Source of the DNA: Bacillota bacterium
Lineage (GTDB): Bacteria; Bacillota; Clostridia; Oscillospirales; Oscillospiraceae
DNA length: 55,996 bases
Assembly (NCBI GenBank): GCA_023402075.1
Contig: JAEXCS010000029.1
Coordinates: 1 to 55,996, forward strand
Direction of reading: 5' to 3'
The position numbers and the translations under genes were made by a program. Positions 1 to 7,518 of the stretch are shown here, in pieces (the first letter of the stretch is position 1; each line of letters opens with the position of its first letter). The notes under the pieces are model-generated. The model had not been told where the DNA came from, did no database searches, and worked only from the letters and a program-made list of their open reading frames with translations.

Positions 1-2243
1 AGATACGAGCTTCCTGCACTTGAAGGCCCTGTGGGGCCGGTTGGCCCTATTCCGCCCGAGGAGCCGGTGGAACCTTGAATGCCCTGCGGACCTGCGGGAC
101 CAATGGCCCCTTGCACGCCCTGTGCCCCTGTATTCCCGATAGGCCCGGTAATTCCCTGAATTCCCTGCGGGCCTGTGCTGCCGGTTGGCCCTTGCACGCC
201 CTGTGCGCCTGTATTCCCGATAGGCCCGGTAATTCCCTGAATCCCCTGCAACCCCGTGCTGCCGGTTGGCCCTTGCACGCCCTGTGCCCCTGTATTCCCG
301 ATAGGCCCGGTAACACCCTGAATCCCCTGCGGACCCGTGCTGCCGGTTGGCCCTTGGATGCCCTGCGCGCCTGTATTCCCGATAGGCCCGGTAATGCCCT
401 GTATTCCCTGCGGGCCTGCGGGGCCAGTGGCCCCAGAAACCCCCTGTGCTCCCTGCGGGCCTTGAATTCCCTGTGGACCCTGCATCCCCTGCAAGCCTTG
501 CATTCCCTGAATACCAGTTTCACCGATAGGCCCTCGAACCCCCTGGGGACCCGCGGGACCTATAAGACCTTGGAGGCCCTGCAAGCCTATGAGTCCAATC
601 GCACCAGCAGGCCCTTGAATGCCCGGCGTACCTGCGGGGCCGGTAGGGCCAATTGGCCCCTGCGTTCCCTGTGGACCAGTGGCGCCGGTGGGACCTTGAA
701 CGCCCGGTGTGCCTGCGGGGCCAGTGTCACCGATGAGTCCCTGAATTCCTTGCGGGCCTGCGGGGCCGATGAGGCCTTGGACACCCTGTGTGCCCGCAGA
801 GCCTGTGGCGCCGGTGGAACCTTGTTGTCCCTGTGGGCCTGTGCCGCCGGTTGGTCCCTGAATCCCCTGTGCACCTGCGGAGCCGGTAGCTCCGGTGGGG
901 CCTTGTATTCCCTGTGGGCCTGTGCCGCCGGTTGGCCCCTGAATTCCCTGTACGCCTGCGGAGCCGGTAGCCCCGGTGGGGCCTTGTATTCCCTGTGGGC
1001 CTGTACCGCCGGTTGGCCCCTGAATTCCTTGTACGCCTGCGGAGCCGGTAGCTCCGGTGGGGCCTTGTATTCCCTGTGGACCTGTGACGCCGGTGGGGCC
1101 TTGTATTCCCTGAATGCCCGCAGGGCCGGTAGGCCCCATAAAGCCTTGAATCCCCTGAGGACCTTCAGGACCGGTGACTCCCTGAATACCCGGTGCACCT
1201 GCCAAGCCGGTGGGACCGACGGAACCTTGTATTCCCTGTGGGCCTGTGACGCCGGTGGGGCCTTGGATGCCCTGAATGCCCGCAGGGCCGGTGGAACCCA
1301 TAAAGCCCTGAACTCCCTGAGGCCCTTCAGGGCCGGTGACTCCCTGAATACCCGGTGCACCTGCCAAGCCGGTGGGACCGACGGAACCTTGTATTCCCTG
1401 TGGCCCTGTGCCACCGGTGGGACCGATCGGCCCTTGTATTCCCTGCGGGCCGTTGGCCCCAGTGAAACCTTGAATGCCCTGTGCACCCACAGAGCCGGTA
1501 GGCCCGGTTGGCCCTTGCATTCCCTGCGGCCCTGTGGCACCAGTGAATCCTTGAATCCCCTGCGCACCCACGGAACCGGTAGGCCCGGTGGGGCCTTGCA
1601 TTCCCTGCGGACCTGTGCCGCCGGTAATCCCTTGTATACCCTGTGCACCCACAGAACCGGTAATCCCGGTGGGCCCTTGTATTCCCCGCGGACCTGTGTC
1701 GCCGGTGGGACCTTGCATTCCTTGTGGACCTGTGCTTCCGGTAGGACCAATAAAGCCCTGTATTCCTTGCGGTCCCGTGTCGCCGGTGGGCCCTTGGATG
1801 CCCTGCAAACCTGCGGAACCTGTGGGGCCAATAAGCCCTTGTATTCCCTGCGGGCCTATGCCGCCGGTGGGGCCTTGGATGCCCTGCACACCCGCGGAAC
1901 CCGCAGCACCGATAGGGCCCTGTATTCCCTGTGTACCCTGAGCACCCTGTGGACCTTGCATTCCCGGAAAACCTGCGGGGCCAGTAGATCCGGCGGAGCC
2001 TTGTGTTCCCTGTGTCCCAGTGGTACCGGTGGGGCCAGTGGGACCTAAGCCGCCGGTAGGGCCGGTAAAGCCCTGTGGCCCCTGCGCACCTGTGGCCCCG
2101 GTGGGGCCTGTTCCGCCGGTGGGGCCCTGCACCCCCCGTGGACCCGTAGGTCCGGTTGGGCCTGTAAAATAGCTGCTGCAGCAGCACGGATTGCATGGCA
2201 ATCGATAAGAGATGCTGTAATCTGGGTCTTTATGAACAATCAT
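1..2243 (-). CDS. Collagen-like spore-surface (BclA-type) protein, 3' end outside window
   Basis: This gene reads leftward and leaves the window, so the C-terminus is missing. Residues 1-27 hold a short non-collagen head with a cysteine run (PCNPCCCSSYF). From Gly28 for about 710 residues the protein is an unbroken-looking Gly-X-Y collagen repeat, rich in GPTG, GIQG and GPIG. The last codons in the window (SSAGSSY) leave the repeat, so a C-terminal domain probably starts there. The start ATG is preceded by AGGAG at 8 nt. Proteins of this build in spore-formers (BclA family) are exosporium or spore-coat filaments whose collagen stalk carries a trimeric C-terminal domain; that role is inferred here. 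The repeat has a 27-residue super-period. The frame was checked at both ends and in the middle. Confidence 0.88.
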   Translation of the reverse strand, partial: MIVHKDPDYSISYRLPCNPCCCSSYFTGPTGPTGPRGVQGPTGGTGPTGATGAQGPQGFTGPTGGLGPTGPTGTTGTQGTQGSAGSTGPAGFPGMQGPQGAQGTQGIQGPIGAAGSAGVQGIQGPTGGIGPQGIQGLIGPTGSAGLQGIQGPTGDTGPQGIQGFIGPTGSTGPQGMQGPTGDTGPRGIQGPTGITGSVGAQGIQGITGGTGPQGMQGPTGPTGSVGAQGIQGFTGATGPQGMQGPTGPTGSVGAQGIQGFTGANGPQGIQGPIGPTGGTGPQGIQGSVGPTGLAGAPGIQGVTGPEGPQGVQGFMGSTGPAGIQGIQGPTGVTGPQGIQGSVGPTGLAGAPGIQGVTGPEGPQGIQGFMGPTGPAGIQGIQGPTGVTGPQGIQGPTGATGSAGVQGIQGPTGGTGPQGIQGPTGATGSAGVQGIQGPTGGTGPQGIQGPTGATGSAGAQGIQGPTGGTGPQGQQGSTGATGSAGTQGVQGLIGPAGPQGIQGLIGDTGPAGTPGVQGPTGATGPQGTQGPIGPTGPAGTPGIQGPAGAIGLIGLQGLQGLIGPAGPQGVRGPIGETGIQGMQGLQGMQGPQGIQGPQGAQGVSGATGPAGPQGIQGITGPIGNTGAQGIQGPTGSTGPQGIQGVTGPIGNTGAQGVQGPTGSTGLQGIQGITGPIGNTGAQGVQGPTGSTGPQGIQGITGPIGNTGAQGVQGAIGPAGPQGIQGSTGSSGGIGPTGPTGPSSAGSSY
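27..2162 (-). repeat. 81-bp tandem repeat array encoding 27-residue collagen units
   Basis: The collagen stalk is built from 81-bp units (nine Gly-X-Y triplets). Copies of the same motif start 81 bp apart at 111, 192 and 273, and again at 820, 901, 982 and 1063. Around 1086 and 1248 a double unit of 162 bp is repeated. A typical unit begins GPTGSTGPQGIQGITGP and ends IGNTGAQGVQ. Such arrays usually vary in copy number between strains and are prone to assembly collapse. Confidence 0.85.
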
Positions 2244-2323
2244 GACAGTAACTCCTTATGTTCCGCTTCATACACGGTTAAAAATTAAACCGAGAATATG
2301 TCTTGTTGTTTTTAAAGCCAGTA

Positions 2324-2332
2324 TAGTATATG
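2324..2332 (-). promoter_or_regulatory. SigK-like -10 element upstream of the collagen-like gene
   Basis: On the minus strand the sequence CATATACTA fits the SigK -10 consensus CATANNNTA, about 80 nt upstream of the start codon. The SigK -35 (AC) is weak in general and I cannot place one with confidence. A late mother-cell promoter would fit an exosporium protein. Confidence 0.35.
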
Positions 2333-2576
2333 CCTGAAGCGAAAAGGAGAAACCGAACCGTAAAACTGCCACCTCGCATACTCATTTTACTAAATTCAAG
2401 ATACTTTCCACGACATAGAGTAAAATCTGCGGCAGAAGGTTTTGTATGCCATAAAAAGGGGCACCAAAAGCCACGGCAGAGATGATTCAAGAAATCAATA
2501 GGAAGTCTGAATTAGCAAAGCAGCTCGTCCAGGTTTTGGCCCAATTGTAAACAATTTGCGTATTTACCAACAGGGC
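2333..2576. other. Intergenic stretch between collagen-like gene and sodA
   Basis: No convincing complete gene. On the plus strand an open frame ending at 2550 reads ATAEMIQEINRKSELAKQL and continues to a TAA; it looks protein-like but has no proper start and is closed upstream by a stop at 2452. A 70-residue minus-strand frame (2278-2490) has no ribosome binding site and unlikely composition. Confidence 0.4.
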
Positions 2577-2605
2577 TTGACTTTTTCAGGTGAATTGGAT
2601 AAAAT
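2577..2605 (+). promoter_or_regulatory. SigA-type promoter of sodA
   Basis: TTGACT and TAAAAT are separated by 17 bp, about 55 nt upstream of the sodA start. Confidence 0.65.
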
Positions 2606-2659
2606 ATCATTAAAGCAGTTAGTTAAAGCTAACCGCCAGAATTATTTGGAGGTGTCAAT

Positions 2660-3286
2660 ATGTACTCACAATATAAATTACCATATGCCTACGACGCTCT
2701 GGAGCCGCACATTGATGCGCTGACCATGGAAACTCACTATTCCAAGCACCATGCTGCATATACGAAAAATCTCAACGACGCGGCGGAAAAGGCCGGCCTG
2801 AATCAGGAAATCGAGACGCTGCTGCGCTCTCTGGGGGACATTGAAGATCCCGCTGTGCGGCAAGCCATCCGCAACAACGGCGGAGGATTTTACAACCATA
2901 ATCTCTATTTTTCCACCATGGGGCCGGACGGCGGCAAGGAGCCCACCGGGGCCTTTGCAAAACTGCTGGAGCAGGAGTTCGGAAGCATTTCCACTCTTCA
3001 GGACAAGCTTGGGGGACTGGCTGCGGGTCAGTTCGGATCTGGGTGGGCCTGGCTGTCCGCCAACCGCGACGGAAAGCTGGTTCTTTCTTCCACCCCGAAT
3101 CAGGACAACCCCCTCATGGAGGGAATGGGCTATGTCCCCATTCTGGGTATTGACGTGTGGGAGCACGCGTATTATCTCAAGTACAAAAACCTGCGTGCCG
3201 ACTATGTGAAGGCGTTTTACAACGTCCTTCGCTGGGATGCGGTGGCGGAGAACTACGAACGGGTAAAGCGGGGAGGATGTATTTAA
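2660..3286 (+). CDS. sodA: Superoxide dismutase (Fe/Mn family)
   Basis: A 208-residue Fe/Mn superoxide dismutase, which disproportionates superoxide to oxygen and peroxide. The alpha-hairpin N-terminal domain (YKLPYAYDALEPHID) and the C-terminal domain (DVWEHAYYLKY) are both complete. The metal ligands are visible as His26, His80, Asp165 and His169. The segment before the second ligand reads NNGGGFYNH instead of the enterobacterial NNAGGHANH, a change seen in clostridial forms; the ligand itself is kept. The start is set by GGAGG at 8-9 nt. The gene is alone, with its own SigA-type promoter. In some clostridia SodA is found on spores, and here it sits beside a spore-surface-type gene; that link is inference. 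Metal preference cannot be read from sequence with confidence. Confidence 0.95.
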   Translation: MYSQYKLPYAYDALEPHIDALTMETHYSKHHAAYTKNLNDAAEKAGLNQEIETLLRSLGDIEDPAVRQAIRNNGGGFYNHNLYFSTMGPDGGKEPTGAFAKLLEQEFGSISTLQDKLGGLAAGQFGSGWAWLSANRDGKLVLSSTPNQDNPLMEGMGYVPILGIDVWEHAYYLKYKNLRADYVKAFYNVLRWDAVAENYERVKRGGCI

Positions 3287-3493
3287 TTTTATAGCTACTC
3301 ACATCGCTACTCTTGCAAAGATTATTTTTATTCTCAGAACATTTTTTGTAAACGCTAAAATAGACCCTCACTACAAATTCCGTGAAATTACCTGTTGGTT
3401 CCTTTCGCTGCTGTAAAAAGTATTGTCTTTTACTTTCTATTTTTTCATCTGACCACTTCATACTAGTGTCATCCCCTAGCATAATTAATAATA

Positions 3494-4633
3494 TTATACA
3501 ATTGTCGGAGGAATTGTAAAACCCATATCACCAATTTCTAGAACACGATTAAAGAAGAATAAAGACAATGCACTTTGTGGAATATCTTTTATTCTGCTAT
3601 ATCCCTTTAAATCCCAACCATTAATTTTAGCTCGTTCAGCATAACGCTCACAAGCACTTATTGTGGTATTAGCTGCATGAATCTTTGAGATACCTTTTTC
3701 AAGGTATAATTTTGATGCATCTGCAACCGACTTCCAGATTATACCAAAAGTTTGAGAAACGGAAAAATCCTCTAAAATAATCTCAAATGTTTTATAGGTC
3801 TTTTCACCTGCTGTAAAGTCAAATCCGACATTATCCAGTTGATATTTTAGATATTGAATACATTCAGCTACTGCAATTTTACGCCATAACGTAAGTGCTT
3901 CTTGCTCAAAATTTTTACAATAATAATTAGGGTTTAAAATCTCTGTAAACAAATCTTGTTTATTGGGAGGAAATATTAAATTCAAATTATATGTTACCCT
4001 GTACGTATAGAATACATCCGGAAAATCTTCGTGCTTGGTATCAAAAGCTTCAAGAGACGATGTTGGACTAACTGTAATTATACGCCCCTGTATTAGAGCA
4101 TCATATATCTGCTTTTTCAATTCGTCTGTTGGTGCAAGTGGCATATGTATATCCGAATATGGTGATATCTCATATAGATTTTCCTTAAGAAGTACTCGGC
4201 ATAATGAGCCTAAAAAGACTTTATTTTCAAATGAAATTCCATCAAAAGAAACTTGTTCTGTTGGTTCCGTATATGTGGTTTTAATGAGTTCGATTTGATA
4301 TTCTTTTAGTTCTTGTTCAGCTTGCTTACAATTTTCACACTTGCATGGAGGATTACAATATGGTTTATGTCCACACATGGGACAATACAAATCTCGTTCA
4401 TATCTTGGGAATTTTTGTGATTGCTTAGAAGGTCGATCTGCAACCAAAACACTACCGCAGTATTCGCAACTGTATTTCTCGTATTCTGCGGGTGGAAAAA
4501 GTTTATACAAAGCAGATGGATATATGTCTAATTTAAAAGCACTAATTAACTTTTTAATAGATTCACCGGCATAGTATCGTGCCATTAAATTTTCGATTTG
4601 TTCTTTATTTAAGTGATTTAAGTCTTTGTACAT
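3494..4633 (-). CDS. Uncharacterised AT-rich protein with N-terminal helix-turn-helix and zinc-ribbon cysteines
   Basis: I do not recognise this 379-residue protein. Residues 5-48 look like a helix-turn-helix (NKEQIENLMARYYAGESIKK). Cysteine pairs follow at 56/59, 84/87, 93/97 and 99/102, which suggests two zinc ribbons. The remaining 270 residues are soluble, aromatic- and lysine-rich and without a motif I can name. There is no signal peptide or membrane segment. A GGGGTG ribosome binding site precedes the ATG. Base composition and codon use are clearly more AT-rich than the flanking core genes, and the gene lies just beyond tRNA-Leu, a common integration target, so it looks acquired. A nucleic-acid-binding role is plausible but unproven. 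Confidence 0.7.
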   Translation of the reverse strand: MYKDLNHLNKEQIENLMARYYAGESIKKLISAFKLDIYPSALYKLFPPAEYEKYSCEYCGSVLVADRPSKQSQKFPRYERDLYCPMCGHKPYCNPPCKCENCKQAEQELKEYQIELIKTTYTEPTEQVSFDGISFENKVFLGSLCRVLLKENLYEISPYSDIHMPLAPTDELKKQIYDALIQGRIITVSPTSSLEAFDTKHEDFPDVFYTYRVTYNLNLIFPPNKQDLFTEILNPNYYCKNFEQEALTLWRKIAVAECIQYLKYQLDNVGFDFTAGEKTYKTFEIILEDFSVSQTFGIIWKSVADASKLYLEKGISKIHAANTTISACERYAERAKINGWDLKGYSRIKDIPQSALSLFFFNRVLEIGDMGFTIPPTIV

Positions 4634-4749
4634 CTATATCACCCCAATTCGTACATACAACGATTTTACACTATCAGACAAATTTATGCAAGAAAATAGA
4701 GGCAATAGATTGCTCTATCACCTCTATAATTGTTACAATAAAAACACAA

Positions 4750-4785
4750 ACCCGAACGCTTCACCTATAAAGTGAATGTTCGGGT
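4750..4785 (-). terminator. Terminator downstream of tRNA-Leu
   Basis: The inverted arms ACCCGAAC/GTTCGGGT plus an inner TTCAC/GTGAA stem are followed on the minus strand by a T-rich run (TTTGTGTTTTTA). Confidence 0.75.
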
Positions 4786-4795
4786 AATGTGCGTT

Positions 4796-4881
4796 TGGTG
4801 CCGGTGGCCGGACTCGAACCGGCACGCTGTCGCCAGCGGTGGATTTTGAGTCCACTACGTCTACCATTCCATCACACCGGC
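4796..4881 (-). tRNA. tRNA-Leu (anticodon CAA)
   Basis: An 86-nt class II tRNA with acceptor stem GCCGGTG/CACCGGC, discriminator A and an encoded CCA end. The anticodon loop CTCAAAA gives anticodon CAA, reading UUG. The long variable arm (CGCTGGCGACAGCG) is typical of tRNA-Leu, and the T-arm GGTTCGAGTCC is canonical. Confidence 0.95.
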
Positions 4882-4896
4882 AGGTGTAACGGGAGT

Positions 4897-4925
4897 ATTA
4901 TAGCACAACGCCATGAAACGTTCAA
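4897..4925 (-). promoter_or_regulatory. SigA-type promoter of tRNA-Leu
   Basis: On the minus strand TTGAAC and TATAAT are separated by 17 bp, just upstream of the tRNA 5' end. Confidence 0.8.
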
Positions 4926-4988
4926 GAGAATTTTCGCGTTTTTCCGTTTTTCCTGAAAATCGTGAAGCGCACTTGCTAAAAAGAAATA

Positions 4989-5020
4989 CGCCGGGGGAAC
5001 GAGTATACGTTCCCCCGGCG
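4989..5020 (-). terminator. Terminator of the rpiB-DUF4015 unit
   Basis: A 13-bp perfect GC-rich stem (CGCCGGGGGAACG and its complement) with a 6-nt loop lies just past the stop codon of the DUF4015 gene; the minus strand continues TATTTCTTTTTA. Confidence 0.85.
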
Positions 5021-5032
5021 TTTATTCGCCGT

Positions 5033-6091
5033 TTACGGTGCAATGAAATAGGACTCGCCGCCAGACGCTCCCGGCTGGGACAGCACCGGCACCAGCTCTG
5101 TACCCTTACTGGCGGCGGAAAGCCGCGCCCGCAGGGAATCCAATGCAGTCCCTTCTTCGGACACGGGGACATAAACTCGGTCCGTCAATGGCGCAATGTC
5201 CTCCAGCGCCTGACCAGATACCTCAACAAGCGTTGAAGTGGGGTCAGCCACCTCTGGCGGCACAAGCACAGACAGCTTCACACCGTACTCCGCCAGCGCC
5301 GCTTTCATTTGCGCCAAAAACGCGTTGATTTCCTGACGCTGGCTTGTTTCTGCCGTGCCGTAGTCTATCTTATTCAGCTTTCCCACGGTGGGATAGCTCA
5401 CGTCGGTCAGCAAAATCTCATCAAAGCCCGCCGCCGCGCAGGCAGTGGCCAAATCAACGAGATACTGCCGCGCCTCCTCCTTAGCGGGGTCCAGCCAGCG
5501 TTCGTTGTTCCCGTCGTAAAAGACATAGCCGCCGGTATTTTTCAGCCCCCTGCCCGCAAGGTCGGCGCTGGAAGCAACAGAATCCCGGAAGCAGGCAATT
5601 TTGGCAACGGCATAAATACCGTCGTCCTTCAGCATATCTCCCAACGCCGCAGCAGATCCTTCCACGGTCTTCACGGACGCAGGCGGCGCAGCCTGAGAAT
5701 CAATATAGACCAAGCCGTCCGTATCCTTCACAGTATATACAGCGGCATTATACGTCCCGCCGGGTGATGCCGCGGCCCATGCGGCCGCCCAGTCGGTCAG
5801 AGGACCCACTGGAAGCGCAACGGCCTGAATGCTATTTTGCTCCGGCTCCTCAATGGTAAAGCTTGCATCACCGGGTTCATCCGCCGGTGCGCTGCCGGAG
5901 CCATCCGGCTGATTTTTTGAAAACTGCGGCAGCTCCAGCCTTGGGCGGTCAGAATCGTCGTAGACCACGTACTTTTGCAGCCGAATCACCACTAAAGCCC
6001 CCAAAATCACCAGCACCAGCAAAACCGCCAGCAGGATTTTCCACTTGGGGCCTTTTCCATGGTAGGTGCTGTATCCTCTCGGTCCGGCCAT
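5033..6091 (-). CDS. Membrane-anchored putative glycoside hydrolase (DUF4015)
   Basis: A 352-residue protein with a short cytoplasmic head, one membrane segment at about residues 18-38 (LLAVLLVLVILGALVVI) and an extracellular part. After a low-complexity linker the domain resembles the DUF4015 putative glycosyl hydrolase family (Pfam PF13200), a TIM-barrel relative. The recognisable blocks are DGIYAVAKIACFRDS, GGYVFYDGNNERWLDP and GFDEILLTDVSYPTVGK. No enzyme activity is established for the family as far as I know. The start has GGAGGAGGAG at 5-6 nt. It begins 25 nt after rpiB and is probably co-transcribed, although no functional link to pentose metabolism is evident. Confidence 0.8.
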   Translation of the reverse strand: MAGPRGYSTYHGKGPKWKILLAVLLVLVILGALVVIRLQKYVVYDDSDRPRLELPQFSKNQPDGSGSAPADEPGDASFTIEEPEQNSIQAVALPVGPLTDWAAAWAAASPGGTYNAAVYTVKDTDGLVYIDSQAAPPASVKTVEGSAAALGDMLKDDGIYAVAKIACFRDSVASSADLAGRGLKNTGGYVFYDGNNERWLDPAKEEARQYLVDLATACAAAGFDEILLTDVSYPTVGKLNKIDYGTAETSQRQEINAFLAQMKAALAEYGVKLSVLVPPEVADPTSTLVEVSGQALEDIAPLTDRVYVPVSEEGTALDSLRARLSAASKGTELVPVLSQPGASGGESYFIAP

Positions 6092-6116
6092 AGCGCTCCT
6101 CCTCCGAAGTTTTTCC

Positions 6117-6554
6117 TCAGTCCCCGATGGCGTCCATCAGAGCCACGCGGCGGGCGTGCCGTCCACCCTCGAAGTCGGTATTCAAAAAGACCTTTACCAT
6201 TTCCAGCGCCAGCATCGGCCCGGTAAAGCCCGCGCCCATGGCCAGCATATTGGCGTTATTATGCTGGCGGCAAAGCCGGGCCTGCATCGTGTCGGCACAG
6301 TGGGCACAGCGAATTCCCTTCACCTTATTGGCGGCGATGGAGATGCCGATGCCGGTGGTGCAGATGACAATGCCCAGCTCGCATTCGCCGGAGGCCACGG
6401 CCCGGGCTGCCGCCTCGCCAAACACGGGATAGTCACAGCTCTCCATGGAAAAGCACCCGAAATCGTGGCACGCGTACCCGTCCTTCTCCAACTGCTGCTT
6501 GATTTTTTCTTTCAGTTCAAATCCGCCGTGGTCGGCGCCCAGTGCGATTTTCAT
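6117..6554 (-). CDS. rpiB: Ribose-5-phosphate isomerase B
   Basis: A 145-residue RpiB/LacAB-family isomerase interconverting ribose 5-phosphate and ribulose 5-phosphate in the pentose phosphate pathway. The phosphate loop GADHGG is at residues 7-12, the catalytic Cys65 and Thr67 lie in CTTGIGISI, and His98 lies in QHNNANMLAMG, matching the E. coli RpiB active site. An in-frame ATG 13 codons upstream exists, but MKIALGADHGG is the family's normal N-terminus and is preceded by GAGG at about 9 nt, so the shorter start is used. Since the related sugar isomerases LacA/LacB and allose-phosphate isomerases share this fold, the exact substrate is inferred from length and motifs. Confidence 0.92.
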   Translation of the reverse strand: MKIALGADHGGFELKEKIKQQLEKDGYACHDFGCFSMESCDYPVFGEAAARAVASGECELGIVICTTGIGISIAANKVKGIRCAHCADTMQARLCRQHNNANMLAMGAGFTGPMLALEMVKVFLNTDFEGGRHARRVALMDAIGD

Positions 6555-6700
6555 AAAAATTTCCTCGCATTCATCTGTTTGACGGCATGACACTCAGGCC
6601 CCGGCGCGGCAATCGCCGCGTCCAGCGCCCGGTCTGCCGGAGGGTGCAATGCACCTTTTGTTCATCTTACACGCAATTGAGGAAATTTGCAAGACATCCC

Positions 6701-7510
6701 TTACAGGGCATGCCAGAGCGGCCGCTGCTTTTCAAAGGTGCAAAAACGGGTAAAGCCGCACTCCCGCAGCAACGCCTGCCCCTCGCGGATTCCTTTGCCC
6801 ACATCGGTGGGGCGATGGGCATCGCTGCCCAATGTGATCACTTCGCCCCCAAGACTGCGATACAGCCTGAGCCACTGTGCATCGGGAAGGAACCGCCCGC
6901 CCCGGGTGGTGTTCACCTCAATGCCCCGCCCGCCCTGAATCAGCGTCCGCAAAATCTTTTCCAGCTCGGTACCATAACCGTCCAGACTGATGTGAAAGCC
7001 CCGGTAATCGTTCATATACCGCAGAGGCAGCGTCATGTGGCCCAGCACCGTGAATTTTCCCCATCGCGCCATTTTCAGCAGGTTTTCAAGATAGTCCTCT
7101 ACCTCGGCATAGCAGGTTTTTTCGTCCGGCTCCTGTATCCACCCGATATCCTGAAGCGCAAATCGTTCAGAGAGCATATGTACGGAGCCGATGATGAAAT
7201 CCAGCTCCGGTATTCCTGCCAGCAGCCGCTCTGTCCGGGCCTCGTCCACCTGTGCATCTCCCAGCTCCAAACCCAGCCGCAGCTTTACCGGGCCGGACCA
7301 GCGGGCAGCGGCTTCGGCATATTCCGTCGTCTGCGCCGCCCAGTCAAATTCATCAAGCGGAATGACGGTGCGGGGCTTCACCGGTTCAAAGTGGTCGGTA
7401 AAGCAAATTTCGTCCAGCCCCGCTTCCGCAGCGGCAGCGGCCATTTCCAGCATAGGCGCGGTGCTGTCGGGGGAGACAAGGGAGTGGGTGTGGTAATCGG
7501 CCAGATACAT
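6701..7510 (-). CDS. hisK: PHP-family histidinol-phosphatase (HisK type)
   Basis: A 269-residue PHP-domain phosphoesterase that would hydrolyse histidinol phosphate in histidine biosynthesis. The metal-binding motifs are visible: DYHTHS at the N-terminus, FTDHFEP near residue 40, SVHM in the middle and GSDAH near the C-terminus. The chosen ATG has GAGG at 6 nt. A GTG four codons upstream overlaps the dnaJ stop (GTGA) and is the alternative start. It is the last gene of the hrcA-grpE-dnaK-dnaJ run, so it may be transcribed with the heat-shock operon. No other histidine gene is in the window, so the substrate remains inferred and another PHP phosphatase role is possible. Confidence 0.8.
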   Translation of the reverse strand: MYLADYHTHSLVSPDSTAPMLEMAAAAAEAGLDEICFTDHFEPVKPRTVIPLDEFDWAAQTTEYAEAAARWSGPVKLRLGLELGDAQVDEARTERLLAGIPELDFIIGSVHMLSERFALQDIGWIQEPDEKTCYAEVEDYLENLLKMARWGKFTVLGHMTLPLRYMNDYRGFHISLDGYGTELEKILRTLIQGGRGIEVNTTRGGRFLPDAQWLRLYRSLGGEVITLGSDAHRPTDVGKGIREGQALLRECGFTRFCTFEKQRPLWHAL

Positions 7511-7518
7511 GGCGCGCC

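Noticed and set aside
75..2048. A 657-residue plus-strand reading frame opposite the collagen gene
   Set aside because: It is a mirror of the Gly-X-Y repeat (endless SLRACGAG-type runs), has no ribosome site, and the minus-strand frame has a proper start, head and collagen pattern.
27..2162. CRISPR-like array
   Set aside because: The repeats are contiguous coding units of 81 bp without unique spacers.
2278..2490. A 70-residue minus-strand frame upstream of the collagen gene
   Set aside because: No ribosome site and no protein-like pattern; it covers the likely promoter region.
3287..4800. Integrated element with attachment sites at tRNA-Leu
   Set aside because: I looked for a second copy of the tRNA 3' end on the far side of the AT-rich gene and found none; no integrase is present.
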